48,267 bases of DNA from Clostridiales bacterium (GTDB lineage: Bacteria > Bacillota > Clostridia > Christensenellales > Aristaeellaceae), in the NCBI GenBank assembly GCA_004556545.1, contig SFGO01000008.1, positions 1 to 48,267 on the forward strand. The letters run 5' to 3'. Below are positions 18,197 through 26,489 of this stretch, piece after piece. Within the stretch, counting starts at the first letter, position 1. Each line of letters begins with the position of its first letter. The notes under the pieces are model-generated. The model worked only from the letters and a program-made list of their open reading frames with translations, made no database searches and was not told the origin of the DNA. The translations under genes and the position numbers were made by a program.

Positions 18197-19558
18197 ATGA
18201 AAGTTGAAAAGAAGCGCGTGTTGGTAGTGGGCATGGCCCGCAGCGGCATTGCCGCCGCCGAGCTGCTGCTCCGCCATGGGGCCATTCCCATTTTGTCGGA
18301 TATGAAACAGGAAGAGGCGTTTGGCGACCAGCTGGACAGCCTGCGCGGCACGGCCTGCGTGTTCCGGCTGGGCGAGGACAGCGTGAAGCTGCTGGACGAG
18401 GCGGACATTCTGATGATCAGCCCGGGCGTACCCATCGACGCGCCCGTGGTGAAGGCCGCCAAGGAAAAGGGCATCCCAGTCGTTGGCGAGCTGGAGCTGG
18501 CTTCCTCCCTGCTCAGCGGCGATATGCTGGCCATTTCCGGCACCAACGGCAAGACCACCACCACCACCCTTCTGGGCAAAATATTTGAGAACGCCGGACG
18601 AATTACCCACGTGGCCGGAAACATCGGTTATCCGCTGTCCAATGTGGCGATTTCCGCCAAACGGGAGGATGTGACGGTAGTGGAGGTTTCCAGCTTCCAG
18701 CTGGAAAGCGTCAAGACCTTCCATCCCCATGTGGCGGCGCTTCTGAACATTACCGAGGATCATCTGAACCGCCACGGCACGATGGCCCAGTATATCCGCA
18801 TGAAGCAGCGCCTCTTCGAAAATCAGACGGCGGATGATTTTGCCGTGCTGAACTACGACGATCCGGTGCTGAACAAAATGGCCGAAAAGCTGAAGAGTCA
18901 GGTGGCGTTTTTCAGCCGCACCCATCAGCTGGAAAACGGCGCGTTTGTCAAGGACGGAAAGATCGTCTGGCAGTGGAAGGGCGAGACCCGCCCCATCTGC
19001 GATGCGGACTCCATCCTGATCCCCGGCCCCCACAATCTGGAAAACGCGCTGGCCGCTGCGGCGATGGCCTGCGCCATGAATGTGCCCGCGCCGGTCATCC
19101 GCCACACCCTGCAAACCTTTACAGGCGTGGAGCACCGCATTGAAAAGGTGCGCGTGCTGGATGGCGTTACCTACATCAACGACAGCAAAGGCACCAATGT
19201 GGACAGCACCATCAAGGCCGTGCAGAGCATGCGCGCGCCTACGGTGCTGATTCTGGGCGGCTATGACAAGCACACCAACTTCATGCCGCTGTGCCAGGAG
19301 ATCATCGCCTCCGGCCTGATTTCCCACGTGGTGGTCATGGGCGAAACCTCCCGGCAGATTCGCCAGCAGCTGGAGGAAGCGGGCTACGACCGTATCAGTC
19401 AGGCCTACAGCATGAGCGACGCCATCGAAAAATCCCGCCTGCTGGCGGTTTCCGGCGGCAATGTGCTGCTGTCTCCCGCCTGCGCCAGCTTCGATATGTT
19501 CAAGGATTTTGAACAGCGGGGCGAAATTTTCAAGGAACTGGTGGGTCAGCTTCAGTAA
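18197..19558 (+). CDS. murD: UDP-MurNAc-L-alanine:D-glutamate ligase MurD
   Basis: A 453-residue Mur ligase that adds D-glutamate to UDP-MurNAc-L-Ala. An N-terminal Rossmann-like domain opens with VLVVGMARSGIAAAELL, the ATP loop is GTNGKTTTTTLLGK (about 115-128), and EVSSFQLE and NDSKGTNVDST mark the central and C-terminal domains; the last is typical of MurD. GGAGGTG lies 9 nt before ATG 18197. Length is normal. ftsW follows after an 86-nt gap, longer than elsewhere in the operon and without a clear terminator. Confidence 0.95.
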   Translation: MKVEKKRVLVVGMARSGIAAAELLLRHGAIPILSDMKQEEAFGDQLDSLRGTACVFRLGEDSVKLLDEADILMISPGVPIDAPVVKAAKEKGIPVVGELELASSLLSGDMLAISGTNGKTTTTTLLGKIFENAGRITHVAGNIGYPLSNVAISAKREDVTVVEVSSFQLESVKTFHPHVAALLNITEDHLNRHGTMAQYIRMKQRLFENQTADDFAVLNYDDPVLNKMAEKLKSQVAFFSRTHQLENGAFVKDGKIVWQWKGETRPICDADSILIPGPHNLENALAAAAMACAMNVPAPVIRHTLQTFTGVEHRIEKVRVLDGVTYINDSKGTNVDSTIKAVQSMRAPTVLILGGYDKHTNFMPLCQEIIASGLISHVVVMGETSRQIRQQLEEAGYDRISQAYSMSDAIEKSRLLAVSGGNVLLSPACASFDMFKDFEQRGEIFKELVGQLQ

Positions 19559-19644
19559 CCCTGCATACCAAAGCCCTTCCCTTCGGCGAAGGAGATGCGC
19601 ACGAAAGCAAAGCATCTTGAACAAGCGCGTTGGGAGGGGCTTTT

Positions 19645-20775
19645 ATGTTGGAACAGCAGCCGGTATGGCGGCAGAACCGAAGAAAGCGGCTGAAACCGGC
19701 GGACGGCACGCTGGCGCTGATTCTGGCGCTCCTGATGATGTGCGGCCTGCTGACGCTGTTCAGTGCCACCTACTATAAGGCCATCGACAAGGGCGATGCG
19801 CTGCTGGAAGTGAAAAAACAGCTGATCGGCGTGGGGCTGGGCGGCTTTCTGATGTTCCTGACCAGCCGGATTCCCTACCGCTTCTGGCAAAGGCCGCGTG
19901 TGGTCATTCTGGCCCTGACGGGCAGCTTTGCGCTGCTGGTGCTGGTGCTGATTCCCGGGATCGGCGTGTATGTGAACGGCTCCCGCCGCTGGCTGAATGC
20001 AGCGGGCCTGAGCTTTCAGCCGTCGGAGCTGGCCAAAATCGCTTCGGTGCTGTATCTGGCCTCTACGCTCAGCTTCCGGCTCAAGCAGGTGGAGCGCCTG
20101 TGGACGGGCATCCTGCCCCTGCTGGCGGTTCCTGCGGCGATGTTTTTGCTGATTTTGCAGCAGCCCAATCTGTCCACTGCCGGGAGCATCATGATCGTGG
20201 CCGTGCTGATGATGCTGCTGGCCGGGGCCAGATGGAAGCACCTGAGCCTGATGGGCATAGCGGGGCTGGCGGTGGGCTTTGCCTATGCGTGGGTGGAGCC
20301 CTACCGCCGGGAGCGGCTGCTGTCCTTTCGAAATCCCTTCGCCCAGATGAGCGACGAGGGGTATCAGCTTTCTCAATCCCTGATCGCCATCGGCTCCGGC
20401 GGCCTGTTTGGCCGGGGACTGGGACAGGGGCGGCAGAAGTTTTCCTACCTGCCTTATCCGGAAAGCGACTTTATTTTCGCCATTATCGGCGAGGATTTCG
20501 GCCTGTTCGGCTGCTGCGTGGTCATCCTGCTTTTTGTGGCCTTTGCCATAGCGGGGATGCGCATTGCCCTGAACTGTCAGGATCGCTACGGCTGTCTGCT
20601 GGCGGCGGGGATTACGGCCATGATCTCCGTGCAGGCCTTCATCAATATCGGCGTGGTCGTGGGGATTCTGCCTACCACAGGGCTTCCCCTGCCCTTTTTC
20701 AGCGCGGGCGGCACCTCTATTTCCCTTCTGATGGCCGCCGTCGGCATTCTCTTTAACATTTCCCGCTACGATTAG
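19645..20775 (+). CDS. ftsW: Peptidoglycan polymerase FtsW (SEDS family)
   Basis: A 376-residue SEDS protein with about ten membrane helices. Motifs of the FtsW/RodA/SpoVE family are present: GVYVNGSRRWL, FQPSELAKI, QPNLSTAGS, EPYRRERLLSFRNPF, YQLSQSLIAIGSGGLFGRG, LPYPESDFIFAIIGEDFG and the C-terminal LPTTGLPLPFFSAGG. SEDS proteins polymerise lipid II into glycan strands and act with a class B PBP, here the one encoded at 13523. GGGAGGGG sits 5 nt before ATG 19645. It could equally be named spoVE in a spore former. murG would normally follow but is absent; murA comes next. Confidence 0.94.
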   Translation: MLEQQPVWRQNRRKRLKPADGTLALILALLMMCGLLTLFSATYYKAIDKGDALLEVKKQLIGVGLGGFLMFLTSRIPYRFWQRPRVVILALTGSFALLVLVLIPGIGVYVNGSRRWLNAAGLSFQPSELAKIASVLYLASTLSFRLKQVERLWTGILPLLAVPAAMFLLILQQPNLSTAGSIMIVAVLMMLLAGARWKHLSLMGIAGLAVGFAYAWVEPYRRERLLSFRNPFAQMSDEGYQLSQSLIAIGSGGLFGRGLGQGRQKFSYLPYPESDFIFAIIGEDFGLFGCCVVILLFVAFAIAGMRIALNCQDRYGCLLAAGITAMISVQAFINIGVVVGILPTTGLPLPFFSAGGTSISLLMAAVGILFNISRYD

Positions 20776-20792
20776 CAGGGGTTTGCCCCTGC
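20775..20792. other. Inverted repeat at the ftsW stop codon
   Basis: GCAGGGG-TTTG-CCCCTGC starts on the last base of ftsW. It has no T-run, so it is not a standard terminator. The same stem (GCAGGGG/CCCCTGC) occurs in the repeat at 559-577. The rest of the 122-nt gap to murA shows only the murA ribosome site. Confidence 0.5.
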
Positions 20793-20897
20793 GCCCCGGC
20801 CAAGGTGCGCGGCTTGAAGCCGCAAAGGCCCAAGGCTCTCACACATCTCCGGCCAGCGCATAGGATGGGTCATGCGATGCTTGACGGAGGTGGAAAT

Positions 20898-22175
20898 ATG
20901 GACGCCTTGCGGATTCAGGGCGGGAAACGCCTGAAGGGCGAATGGACGGTGCAGAACGCGAAAAACGCGGCGCTGCCCATCATGGCCGGGGCTATCCTGA
21001 CGGAAGGAAAGACCTTTCTGCGGGACTGCCCGCAGCTCAGCGACATCAGCGATATGGGGGAGATTCTCCGGACGCTGGGCTGCGGCGTACATAGGAATGA
21101 CGGAACGCTGGAAATCGATCCGGGCGGGCTGTGCGGCTATGAAATGCCCGAGGAGCTTTCCAAGAGGATCCGTTCTTCCATTTTTCTGCTGGGGCCCATT
21201 CTGGCACGGTTCCGCCGGGCCAACGTCTCTTTGCCCGGCGGGTGCGAAATCGGCCTGCGCCCCATCGACCTGCACCTGAGCGGCCTTCGCCAGCTGGGCG
21301 TGCAGATGGTGGAAGAGGGCGGCGTGATCCGCTGCGACGGGCGGAATATGCATCCGGCGACCGTGCATTTCGATTACCCCAGCGTAGGCGCGACGGAAAA
21401 CGTGATGATGGCCGCCGCGCTGCTCCGGGGCGAGACGGTGCTGAACAATGTGGCAAGAGAGCCTGAAATTCTGGATTTACAGCGCTTTTTGAACGCCATG
21501 GGCGCCAGAATCGCCGGTGCGGGCACCAACACCATCCGGGTGCAGGGTGTATCCCGGCTGACCGGCGTGGAATACCGGCCCATGCCGGATCGGATCGCCG
21601 CAGGCACGCTGCTGGCCGCAGCCGCCATTACCGGGGGAAGCGTCCGCCTGCATAACGTGCCGGTGGAGGAAATGCTGGCGGTGATTGCCAAGCTGGAAGA
21701 AATGGGCTGCGTGATTTCCCGGCAGCAAAGCGCCCTGACCCTTCACGGCCCGGAGCGGCTTACCGCTTTTGCCCAGCTGCAAACGCAGCCCCATCCGGGC
21801 TTTCCTACGGATATGCAGGCCCAGATGATGGCGGCGGCTTCTCTGGCGAAGGGAACCTCCGTCGTGGTGGAGAATGTTTTCGAGAACCGCTTCGCCCATG
21901 CGGGCGATTTGAACCGCATGGGAGCGAATATCCTGATTAACGGCCGCACGGCGGTCATTCGCGGCGTGGAGCGCCTGAGCGGCGCGCGTGTGACGGCCCG
22001 GGATCTGCGGGGCGGGGCGGCGCTGGCCATTGCGGGTCTGGCGGCGCAGGGGGAGACGGTCGTGGAGCGCGCCCGGCTGATCGACCGGGGCTACGAGCAT
22101 TTGGAAACGGCCCTTTCCCATTTGGGAGCCGATATTCAGCGGATTTCAGCGGAAAAAGGAGAGAAACACCCATGA
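20898..22175 (+). CDS. murA: UDP-GlcNAc 1-carboxyvinyltransferase MurA
   Basis: A 425-residue EPSP-synthase-fold enzyme catalysing the first committed step of peptidoglycan precursor synthesis, transfer of enolpyruvate from PEP to UDP-GlcNAc. The catalytic cysteine of the fosfomycin-binding loop is present as PGGCEIGLRP (C116), so the enzyme should be fosfomycin-sensitive in principle. NAKNAALPIMAG at the N-terminus and PTDMQAQMMA later are also typical. ATG 20898 follows GGAGGTGG; an upstream in-frame ATG at 20805 lacks a ribosome site. Its stop overlaps the ftsQ start in ATGA, so the two are translationally coupled. Confidence 0.96.
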   Translation: MDALRIQGGKRLKGEWTVQNAKNAALPIMAGAILTEGKTFLRDCPQLSDISDMGEILRTLGCGVHRNDGTLEIDPGGLCGYEMPEELSKRIRSSIFLLGPILARFRRANVSLPGGCEIGLRPIDLHLSGLRQLGVQMVEEGGVIRCDGRNMHPATVHFDYPSVGATENVMMAAALLRGETVLNNVAREPEILDLQRFLNAMGARIAGAGTNTIRVQGVSRLTGVEYRPMPDRIAAGTLLAAAAITGGSVRLHNVPVEEMLAVIAKLEEMGCVISRQQSALTLHGPERLTAFAQLQTQPHPGFPTDMQAQMMAAASLAKGTSVVVENVFENRFAHAGDLNRMGANILINGRTAVIRGVERLSGARVTARDLRGGAALAIAGLAAQGETVVERARLIDRGYEHLETALSHLGADIQRISAEKGEKHP

Positions 22176-23074
22176 AACACAAGCGGAACGCTCCTTCCGG
22201 ACAGGAACGGGAGGAATTTGAGGCCTACGGCGAGTATTCCTATGCTTATCTGCACGACCGGCAGGCGAAGGAAAATCCGTCTGCCGGTTCGCCCCCCGAA
22301 CGACCGCTTGGCGCTTCTGCTGCGGCGATAGAAAAGCGCCGTCAGAAGCGGCAGAAGGGCATATTCATCAAGGCGCTGGTTCTGCTGGCGGCGTTGTGCG
22401 TGCTGATCGTGGTGCTGCAGGAGACGGTTTTTCGGCTGGACGCGGTGTACGTCATCGGCCTGCAAGACCACTCGCCCCAGCAGGTGGTGTCTGCCTCCGG
22501 GCTGTACAAGGGACGGAATATTTTCACGGTCAGCGAAGACGAGATCGCCAAAAATCTGGAAAAGGACTACTCCATCATTTATCAGGGGATGCAGATCGAG
22601 TACCCCAGCACCATCTATCTTTATGTGGAGGAGCGCAAGCCCGTAGCCGTGATGCGCTGGCTGGGCAGCCAGTATGTGCTGGACGCGAAGGGCATGGTCA
22701 TGAGCGAAAGCGACAGCATGGAGCTTCCCGAGGGGATGCCGTTGGTCACGGGCTTTCGGGTCACGGCGGTGCATGTAGGGCAGACCCTTTCCCTGCGCAG
22801 CCAGAAGCAGATGGATATTTACTGCGACCTGCTCAACGAGCTTTCCCTGCAGGAATATGCGGATCAGGTGACGGAAATCAACCTGTCCGATACGGAAAAT
22901 CTTTATCTGATTACGCAGGAGGGCATCTCCGTGCGCATGGGGGACGGTGAATACCTGCGCGCCAAGGTGGGGGCCATCCGCACTTACATCGCCTACTTCC
23001 GGCAGCTGGGCACCGATTCCGGCGTGCTGGACGTTTCCATTCCCGAAGACGGAAAATTCATGCCCGAACGGTAA
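22172..23074 (+). CDS. ftsQ: Cell division protein FtsQ/DivIB
   Basis: A 300-residue bitopic division protein: a charged cytoplasmic part (1-65), one membrane helix (about 66-87), a POTRA domain starting at FRLDAVYVIG (about 88-155), then the FtsQ/DivIB beta domain and a short C-terminus. DivIB works with FtsL and DivIC to regulate the septal synthase outside the membrane. The ATG lies in the murA stop (ATGA overlap) behind AAAAAGGAGAG. The gene ends before a fresh promoter, so it is probably the last gene of the mraZ transcript, although no strong terminator is seen. Confidence 0.92.
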   Translation: MKHKRNAPSGQEREEFEAYGEYSYAYLHDRQAKENPSAGSPPERPLGASAAAIEKRRQKRQKGIFIKALVLLAALCVLIVVLQETVFRLDAVYVIGLQDHSPQQVVSASGLYKGRNIFTVSEDEIAKNLEKDYSIIYQGMQIEYPSTIYLYVEERKPVAVMRWLGSQYVLDAKGMVMSESDSMELPEGMPLVTGFRVTAVHVGQTLSLRSQKQMDIYCDLLNELSLQEYADQVTEINLSDTENLYLITQEGISVRMGDGEYLRAKVGAIRTYIAYFRQLGTDSGVLDVSIPEDGKFMPER

Positions 23075-23133
23075 CGAATTTCTTCATTCAAAGGCAAAAT
23101 TTACAAAAAAGTGAAAAAAAAGTGGGTTTTGGC

Positions 23134-23162
23134 TTGCGATTTCCTGTTAAAACGGGTACAAT
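23134..23162 (+). promoter_or_regulatory. Promoter of ftsA-ftsZ
   Basis: TTGCGA at 23134-23139, a 17-bp spacer and TACAAT at 23157-23162, in the 205-nt gap before ftsA. It allows ftsAZ expression separate from the mraZ promoter. Confidence 0.75.
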
Positions 23163-23279
23163 AAATGCTGGTACATTGGGTGCCCTGTTTGCGTAACCTT
23201 TTGTTTGGTTCAAAGCGCCCAACGCCTGCCGTCAGGGATGCCTGCGGCTGATTCCAGAAGAACTGGGGAAATGCGGAGT

Positions 23280-24473
23280 ATGAAATCAACCATTGCGGCA
23301 ATTGATTTTGGCACGTCGAAGATCGTGACGCTGGTGGCCGAAACCAGCGGCTCTCAGCGCTGTGATATTGTCGGCGCGGGGATTTCCATGTACGACGGCT
23401 TTTTGGAGGGCGAATGGAACAACACCATGGCCCTGAACGAAGCCATTCAGAAATCCATCAGCGAGGCGGAAAATCAGTCCAAGCGCAAGATCCGCGAGAT
23501 CAACGTGGGCGTGCCGGGCGAGTTTACCCGCGTTTACGCAGTGGAAACCAGCGTGACCATTCAGGGAGCCGATCCCCGGGTAACGCCCCGCCATGTGGAG
23601 AAGATCTTCGCCAACGCGGACAAGCGTCTTTCCCCGGTACGCGGCGTGGTGGTCCACCGCAGCCCCGCCTGGTTCATGGTGGACGGCGGCAAAAAGACGC
23701 TGGAGCCCGTGGGCCTGAAGGGCAACGAGCTCAAGGCGCTGGTCAGCTTCGTCGTAGCCGATACCTTCTTCCTGGATGACGTCATGGCCCGGCTGCGGGA
23801 TATGAATATTACCGTCAGCGGCTTTTTCTCCTCTTCTACCGGCGAGGCCATGCTGTACCTGCTGGAGGAAGACCGGGACCGCACCGCGCTGCTGATCGAC
23901 GTGGGTTACCTCTGCACCGACGTGATGGCGGTGGAGGGCGACGCGGTGATCTTCCAGAAGACCCTTCCCGTGGGCGGCGGGCATATAGCTGCCGATGTGG
24001 CGGAAGGCCTGAATATTTCGCTGGAATCCGCCGAACAGATCAAGCGCGAATACGTGTATGGAATTTCCACCATTTCGCAATCCTATACCGTGACCGGCGG
24101 CGACGGCGTCAAGGCGGATACCTTCACGCAGGAGCAGGTGGCCGAGGTGCTGGAGCCGCGGGTGGACGAAATTGCCGAGATGATCAAGGAATGCATCGAT
24201 GAAAGCGGCATGAAGCTAAGCGACTGGTCCAACATCTACCTGACCGGCGGCGGCCTGAGCCTGAACCGGGGCGGCCGGGATTATCTGGCGGCCAAGCTGG
24301 AAAAGCCCGTGCGCGATACCGTCAAGCGCACCATCAAGCTTTCCAGCCCCATCTACGCCAGCGCCATGGGTCTGATGGACCTGATTATCGACACCATTGA
24401 ATCCAGAAATGTTCCCGCAAGCGGTTTTTCGGGCGGCATCAAGGACTTCTTCCGGAGCCTCTTGGGCGGCTGA
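23280..24473 (+). CDS. ftsA: Cell division protein FtsA
   Basis: A 397-residue actin-fold ATPase that ties FtsZ to the membrane. The phosphate-1 loop IDFGTSKI is at the N-terminus, the 1C subdomain follows, LLIDVGYLCTDV is the phosphate-2 region and IYLTGGGLSL the adenosine motif. The C-terminal GIKDFFRSLLGG is the amphipathic membrane-targeting helix expected in FtsA. The frame opens at 23205; ATG 23280 fits the family N-terminus, with GGGGA 10 nt upstream. ftsZ follows after 45 nt. Confidence 0.93.
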   Translation: MKSTIAAIDFGTSKIVTLVAETSGSQRCDIVGAGISMYDGFLEGEWNNTMALNEAIQKSISEAENQSKRKIREINVGVPGEFTRVYAVETSVTIQGADPRVTPRHVEKIFANADKRLSPVRGVVVHRSPAWFMVDGGKKTLEPVGLKGNELKALVSFVVADTFFLDDVMARLRDMNITVSGFFSSSTGEAMLYLLEEDRDRTALLIDVGYLCTDVMAVEGDAVIFQKTLPVGGGHIAADVAEGLNISLESAEQIKREYVYGISTISQSYTVTGGDGVKADTFTQEQVAEVLEPRVDEIAEMIKECIDESGMKLSDWSNIYLTGGGLSLNRGGRDYLAAKLEKPVRDTVKRTIKLSSPIYASAMGLMDLIIDTIESRNVPASGFSGGIKDFFRSLLGG

Positions 24474-24518
24474 GCAGCGGATAAAACCTGAGCGAAACAA
24501 AAACTAGGGGGATGCACT

Positions 24519-26063
24519 GTGCTTGAATTTCAGATCGAGGATCAACAGAGCTTTGCTACGATCAAGGTAATCGGCTGCGGCGGCGCAGGCAATAACGCGG
24601 TCAACCGCATGGTGGACGCGGGACTGAAGGGCGTGGAATTTATCGCCATCAACACCGACCGTCAGGCGCTGGCCATGAGCAAGGCCAGCACCACCATTCA
24701 GATCGGTGAAAAACTGACCAAGGGCCTTGGCGCAGGCGCGGTTCCCGACGTGGGCCGCCGGGCTGCCGAGGAAAGCCGTGAGGAGATCGCCCAGGCGATC
24801 AAGGGCGCGGATCTGGTCTTCGTTACCGCCGGTATGGGCGGTGGCACGGGTACGGGCGCGGCTCCCATCGTGGCGGAAATTGCCCGGGACCTGAACTGCC
24901 TGACCATTGCCGTGGTCACCAAGCCCTTCCAGTTTGAGGGCAAGCAGCGCATGAAGAACGCCGAAATGGGCGTCATCGACCTGAAACAGCGGGTGGATAC
25001 GCTGGTGGTGATCCCCAACGACCGTCTGCTGCAGGTGGTCACCAAGGGCACGACCATGCTGGAAGCCTTCCGCATTGCGGATGACGTGCTGCGTCAGGGC
25101 ATTCAGGGCATCAGCGACCTGATCGCTGTGCCTGCGCTCATCAATCTGGACTTTGCCGACGTGAAGACCGTCATGGAAAGCGGCGGACTGGCTCATATGG
25201 GCATCGGCGTCGGCAAGGGCGAAAACCGGATGGTGGAAGCCGCCAAGAACGCTATTTCCAGCCCGCTGCTGGAAACCAATATCGACGGGGCCCGCGCCGT
25301 GCTGATCAACATCACCGGCGGCGAGGACATGAGCATTATCGACATCAACGAGGCCGCCAGTCTGGTGATGCAGGCTGCGGACAGCGAAGCCAACATCATT
25401 TTCGGCGCTGGCATTGACGATTCGCTGGACGATGAAGTCCGCATTACGGTCATTGCCACCGGCTTTGAAAAAACGCCCTTCCCCAAGAAGGAGGACGCGA
25501 AATCCAAGACCGGCGGCGAGCGCGACTGGACCCGTTCTTTTTCCAGCGGAAACTCCGGCAGCGCCTACGGCTCTTCCGGTTCCGGCCGGCAGGATTTCTC
25601 TTCCGGTTCTTCCTATGAGGATATGAGCTTCAATATGCCCATGGAAGACGAGTCCATGCACAGCGACTTCGGCGGCGGTTATGTGGGCGGTTCGTCCATT
25701 CCCACGCCCGCGGCCATGCCGCCCATGATGCAGCAGGGTTCCAACTACTATGCCAGCTATGGTCAGCCCAGCGGCTATCAGCCCCGGCAGACCTACGGCC
25801 AGCCGGATTACGGCATGCAGCAGCCGGTGCAGGGAATGCAGTACGGCAATGTGCAGCAGCCGATGGTTCCGCAGATGGAGTATGGCCAGCAGTATCAGGC
25901 TCCGGCTCAGAATGCACAGGCGCAGCAGCCGCAGAATGGCGCGCAGCCCCAGCAGGCCGCGCAGCAGCCCGCGGCAGAGGCGACTCCCGCTCCCGCCGCT
26001 TCCACCGTGGAACGCGACGATCTGGGTGTGCCCGCTTTCCTGCGCCGCCCCACTCGGAAATAA
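24519..26063 (+). CDS. ftsZ: Cell division GTPase FtsZ with long Gln-rich linker
   Basis: A 514-residue tubulin homologue that forms the Z-ring. IKVIGCGGAGNNAVNRM and the GTP signature GGGTGTGAAP (near 106-115) mark the GTPase domain; NLDFADVKTVM holds the T7-loop aspartate that completes the next subunit's active site. The core ends near residue 316. A linker of about 180 residues, rich in Gly, Ser, Met, Tyr, Pro and Gln, leads to the conserved C-terminal peptide DDLGVPAFLRRPTRK that binds FtsA and other partners. Most FtsZ proteins have 350-400 residues and a linker near 50. The start is GTG, with AGGGGGATG upstream; the nearby ATG at 24512 is out of frame and runs into a stop. Confidence 0.96.
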   Translation: MLEFQIEDQQSFATIKVIGCGGAGNNAVNRMVDAGLKGVEFIAINTDRQALAMSKASTTIQIGEKLTKGLGAGAVPDVGRRAAEESREEIAQAIKGADLVFVTAGMGGGTGTGAAPIVAEIARDLNCLTIAVVTKPFQFEGKQRMKNAEMGVIDLKQRVDTLVVIPNDRLLQVVTKGTTMLEAFRIADDVLRQGIQGISDLIAVPALINLDFADVKTVMESGGLAHMGIGVGKGENRMVEAAKNAISSPLLETNIDGARAVLINITGGEDMSIIDINEAASLVMQAADSEANIIFGAGIDDSLDDEVRITVIATGFEKTPFPKKEDAKSKTGGERDWTRSFSSGNSGSAYGSSGSGRQDFSSGSSYEDMSFNMPMEDESMHSDFGGGYVGGSSIPTPAAMPPMMQQGSNYYASYGQPSGYQPRQTYGQPDYGMQQPVQGMQYGNVQQPMVPQMEYGQQYQAPAQNAQAQQPQNGAQPQQAAQQPAAEATPAPAASTVERDDLGVPAFLRRPTRK

Positions 26064-26075
26064 CAGCAAATGGGG

Positions 26076-26108
26076 AAGGGATGCGCTGATTCGGCGCATC
26101 CCTTCTTT
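26076..26108 (+). terminator. First terminator after ftsZ
   Basis: AAGGGATGCGC (26076-26086), a 7-nt loop and GCGCATCCCTT (26094-26104), then CTTT: an 11-bp perfect stem 13 nt after the ftsZ stop. Confidence 0.85.
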
Positions 26109-26163
26109 CATCTCAAAACCAGCGCTTTTCAGTTTTTTTAAGGCACAAATGAATACAGATATT

Positions 26164-26191
26164 TGGACGGCTGACAGCCGTTCATTTTTTT
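26164..26191 (+). terminator. Second terminator after ftsZ
   Basis: TTGGACGGCT-GAC-AGCCGTTCA forms a stem with one G-T pair, followed by seven T (26185-26191). With the first hairpin it makes a tandem stop for the dcw transcript. From here to 26393 nothing else is recognisable in the 426-nt gap before the GH3 gene. Confidence 0.78.
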
Positions 26192-26393
26192 GAATGCGGA
26201 TATGCAGAGATGAGCAGTTTGCACCGCCGCAATCCAATGGATGAAGCGCGCCGGTCGTGCCGAGCAGTGAGGATGCGGACGAATGACAACCCGTTTCTTC
26301 GTTTTTTCTCCTGTTCTGCGGGGAAAGGCGTTTTTAGACATCCAGAGGAAATCGAATTTCCGGCAGAATGTCACAATCTTTTGCGAATCGGTC

Positions 26394-26422
26394 TTGCATT
26401 TTGGAGCTTTTGATAGTATAGT
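26394..26422 (+). promoter_or_regulatory. Promoter of the GH3 glycosidase gene
   Basis: TTGCAT at 26394-26399, a 17-bp spacer and TATAGT at 26417-26422, 67 nt before the start codon. No clear cre site or other operator was found beside it. Confidence 0.7.
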
Positions 26423-26489
26423 AAAGAAAATTACAAAACCTACTGAACCTCCAAGACCCATTTGGTTTATAAGGAAAGGAGCCGGTTTT

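Noticed and set aside
17141..19624. 827-residue antisense open frame
   Set aside because: It lies opposite mraY and murD, has low-complexity His/Gln composition and no family match. It is a by-product of GC-rich codon use in the true genes.
25540..25985. Tandem repeat in the 3' part of ftsZ
   Set aside because: The Gln/Pro/Gly-rich linker is compositionally biased but has no constant period at the DNA level.
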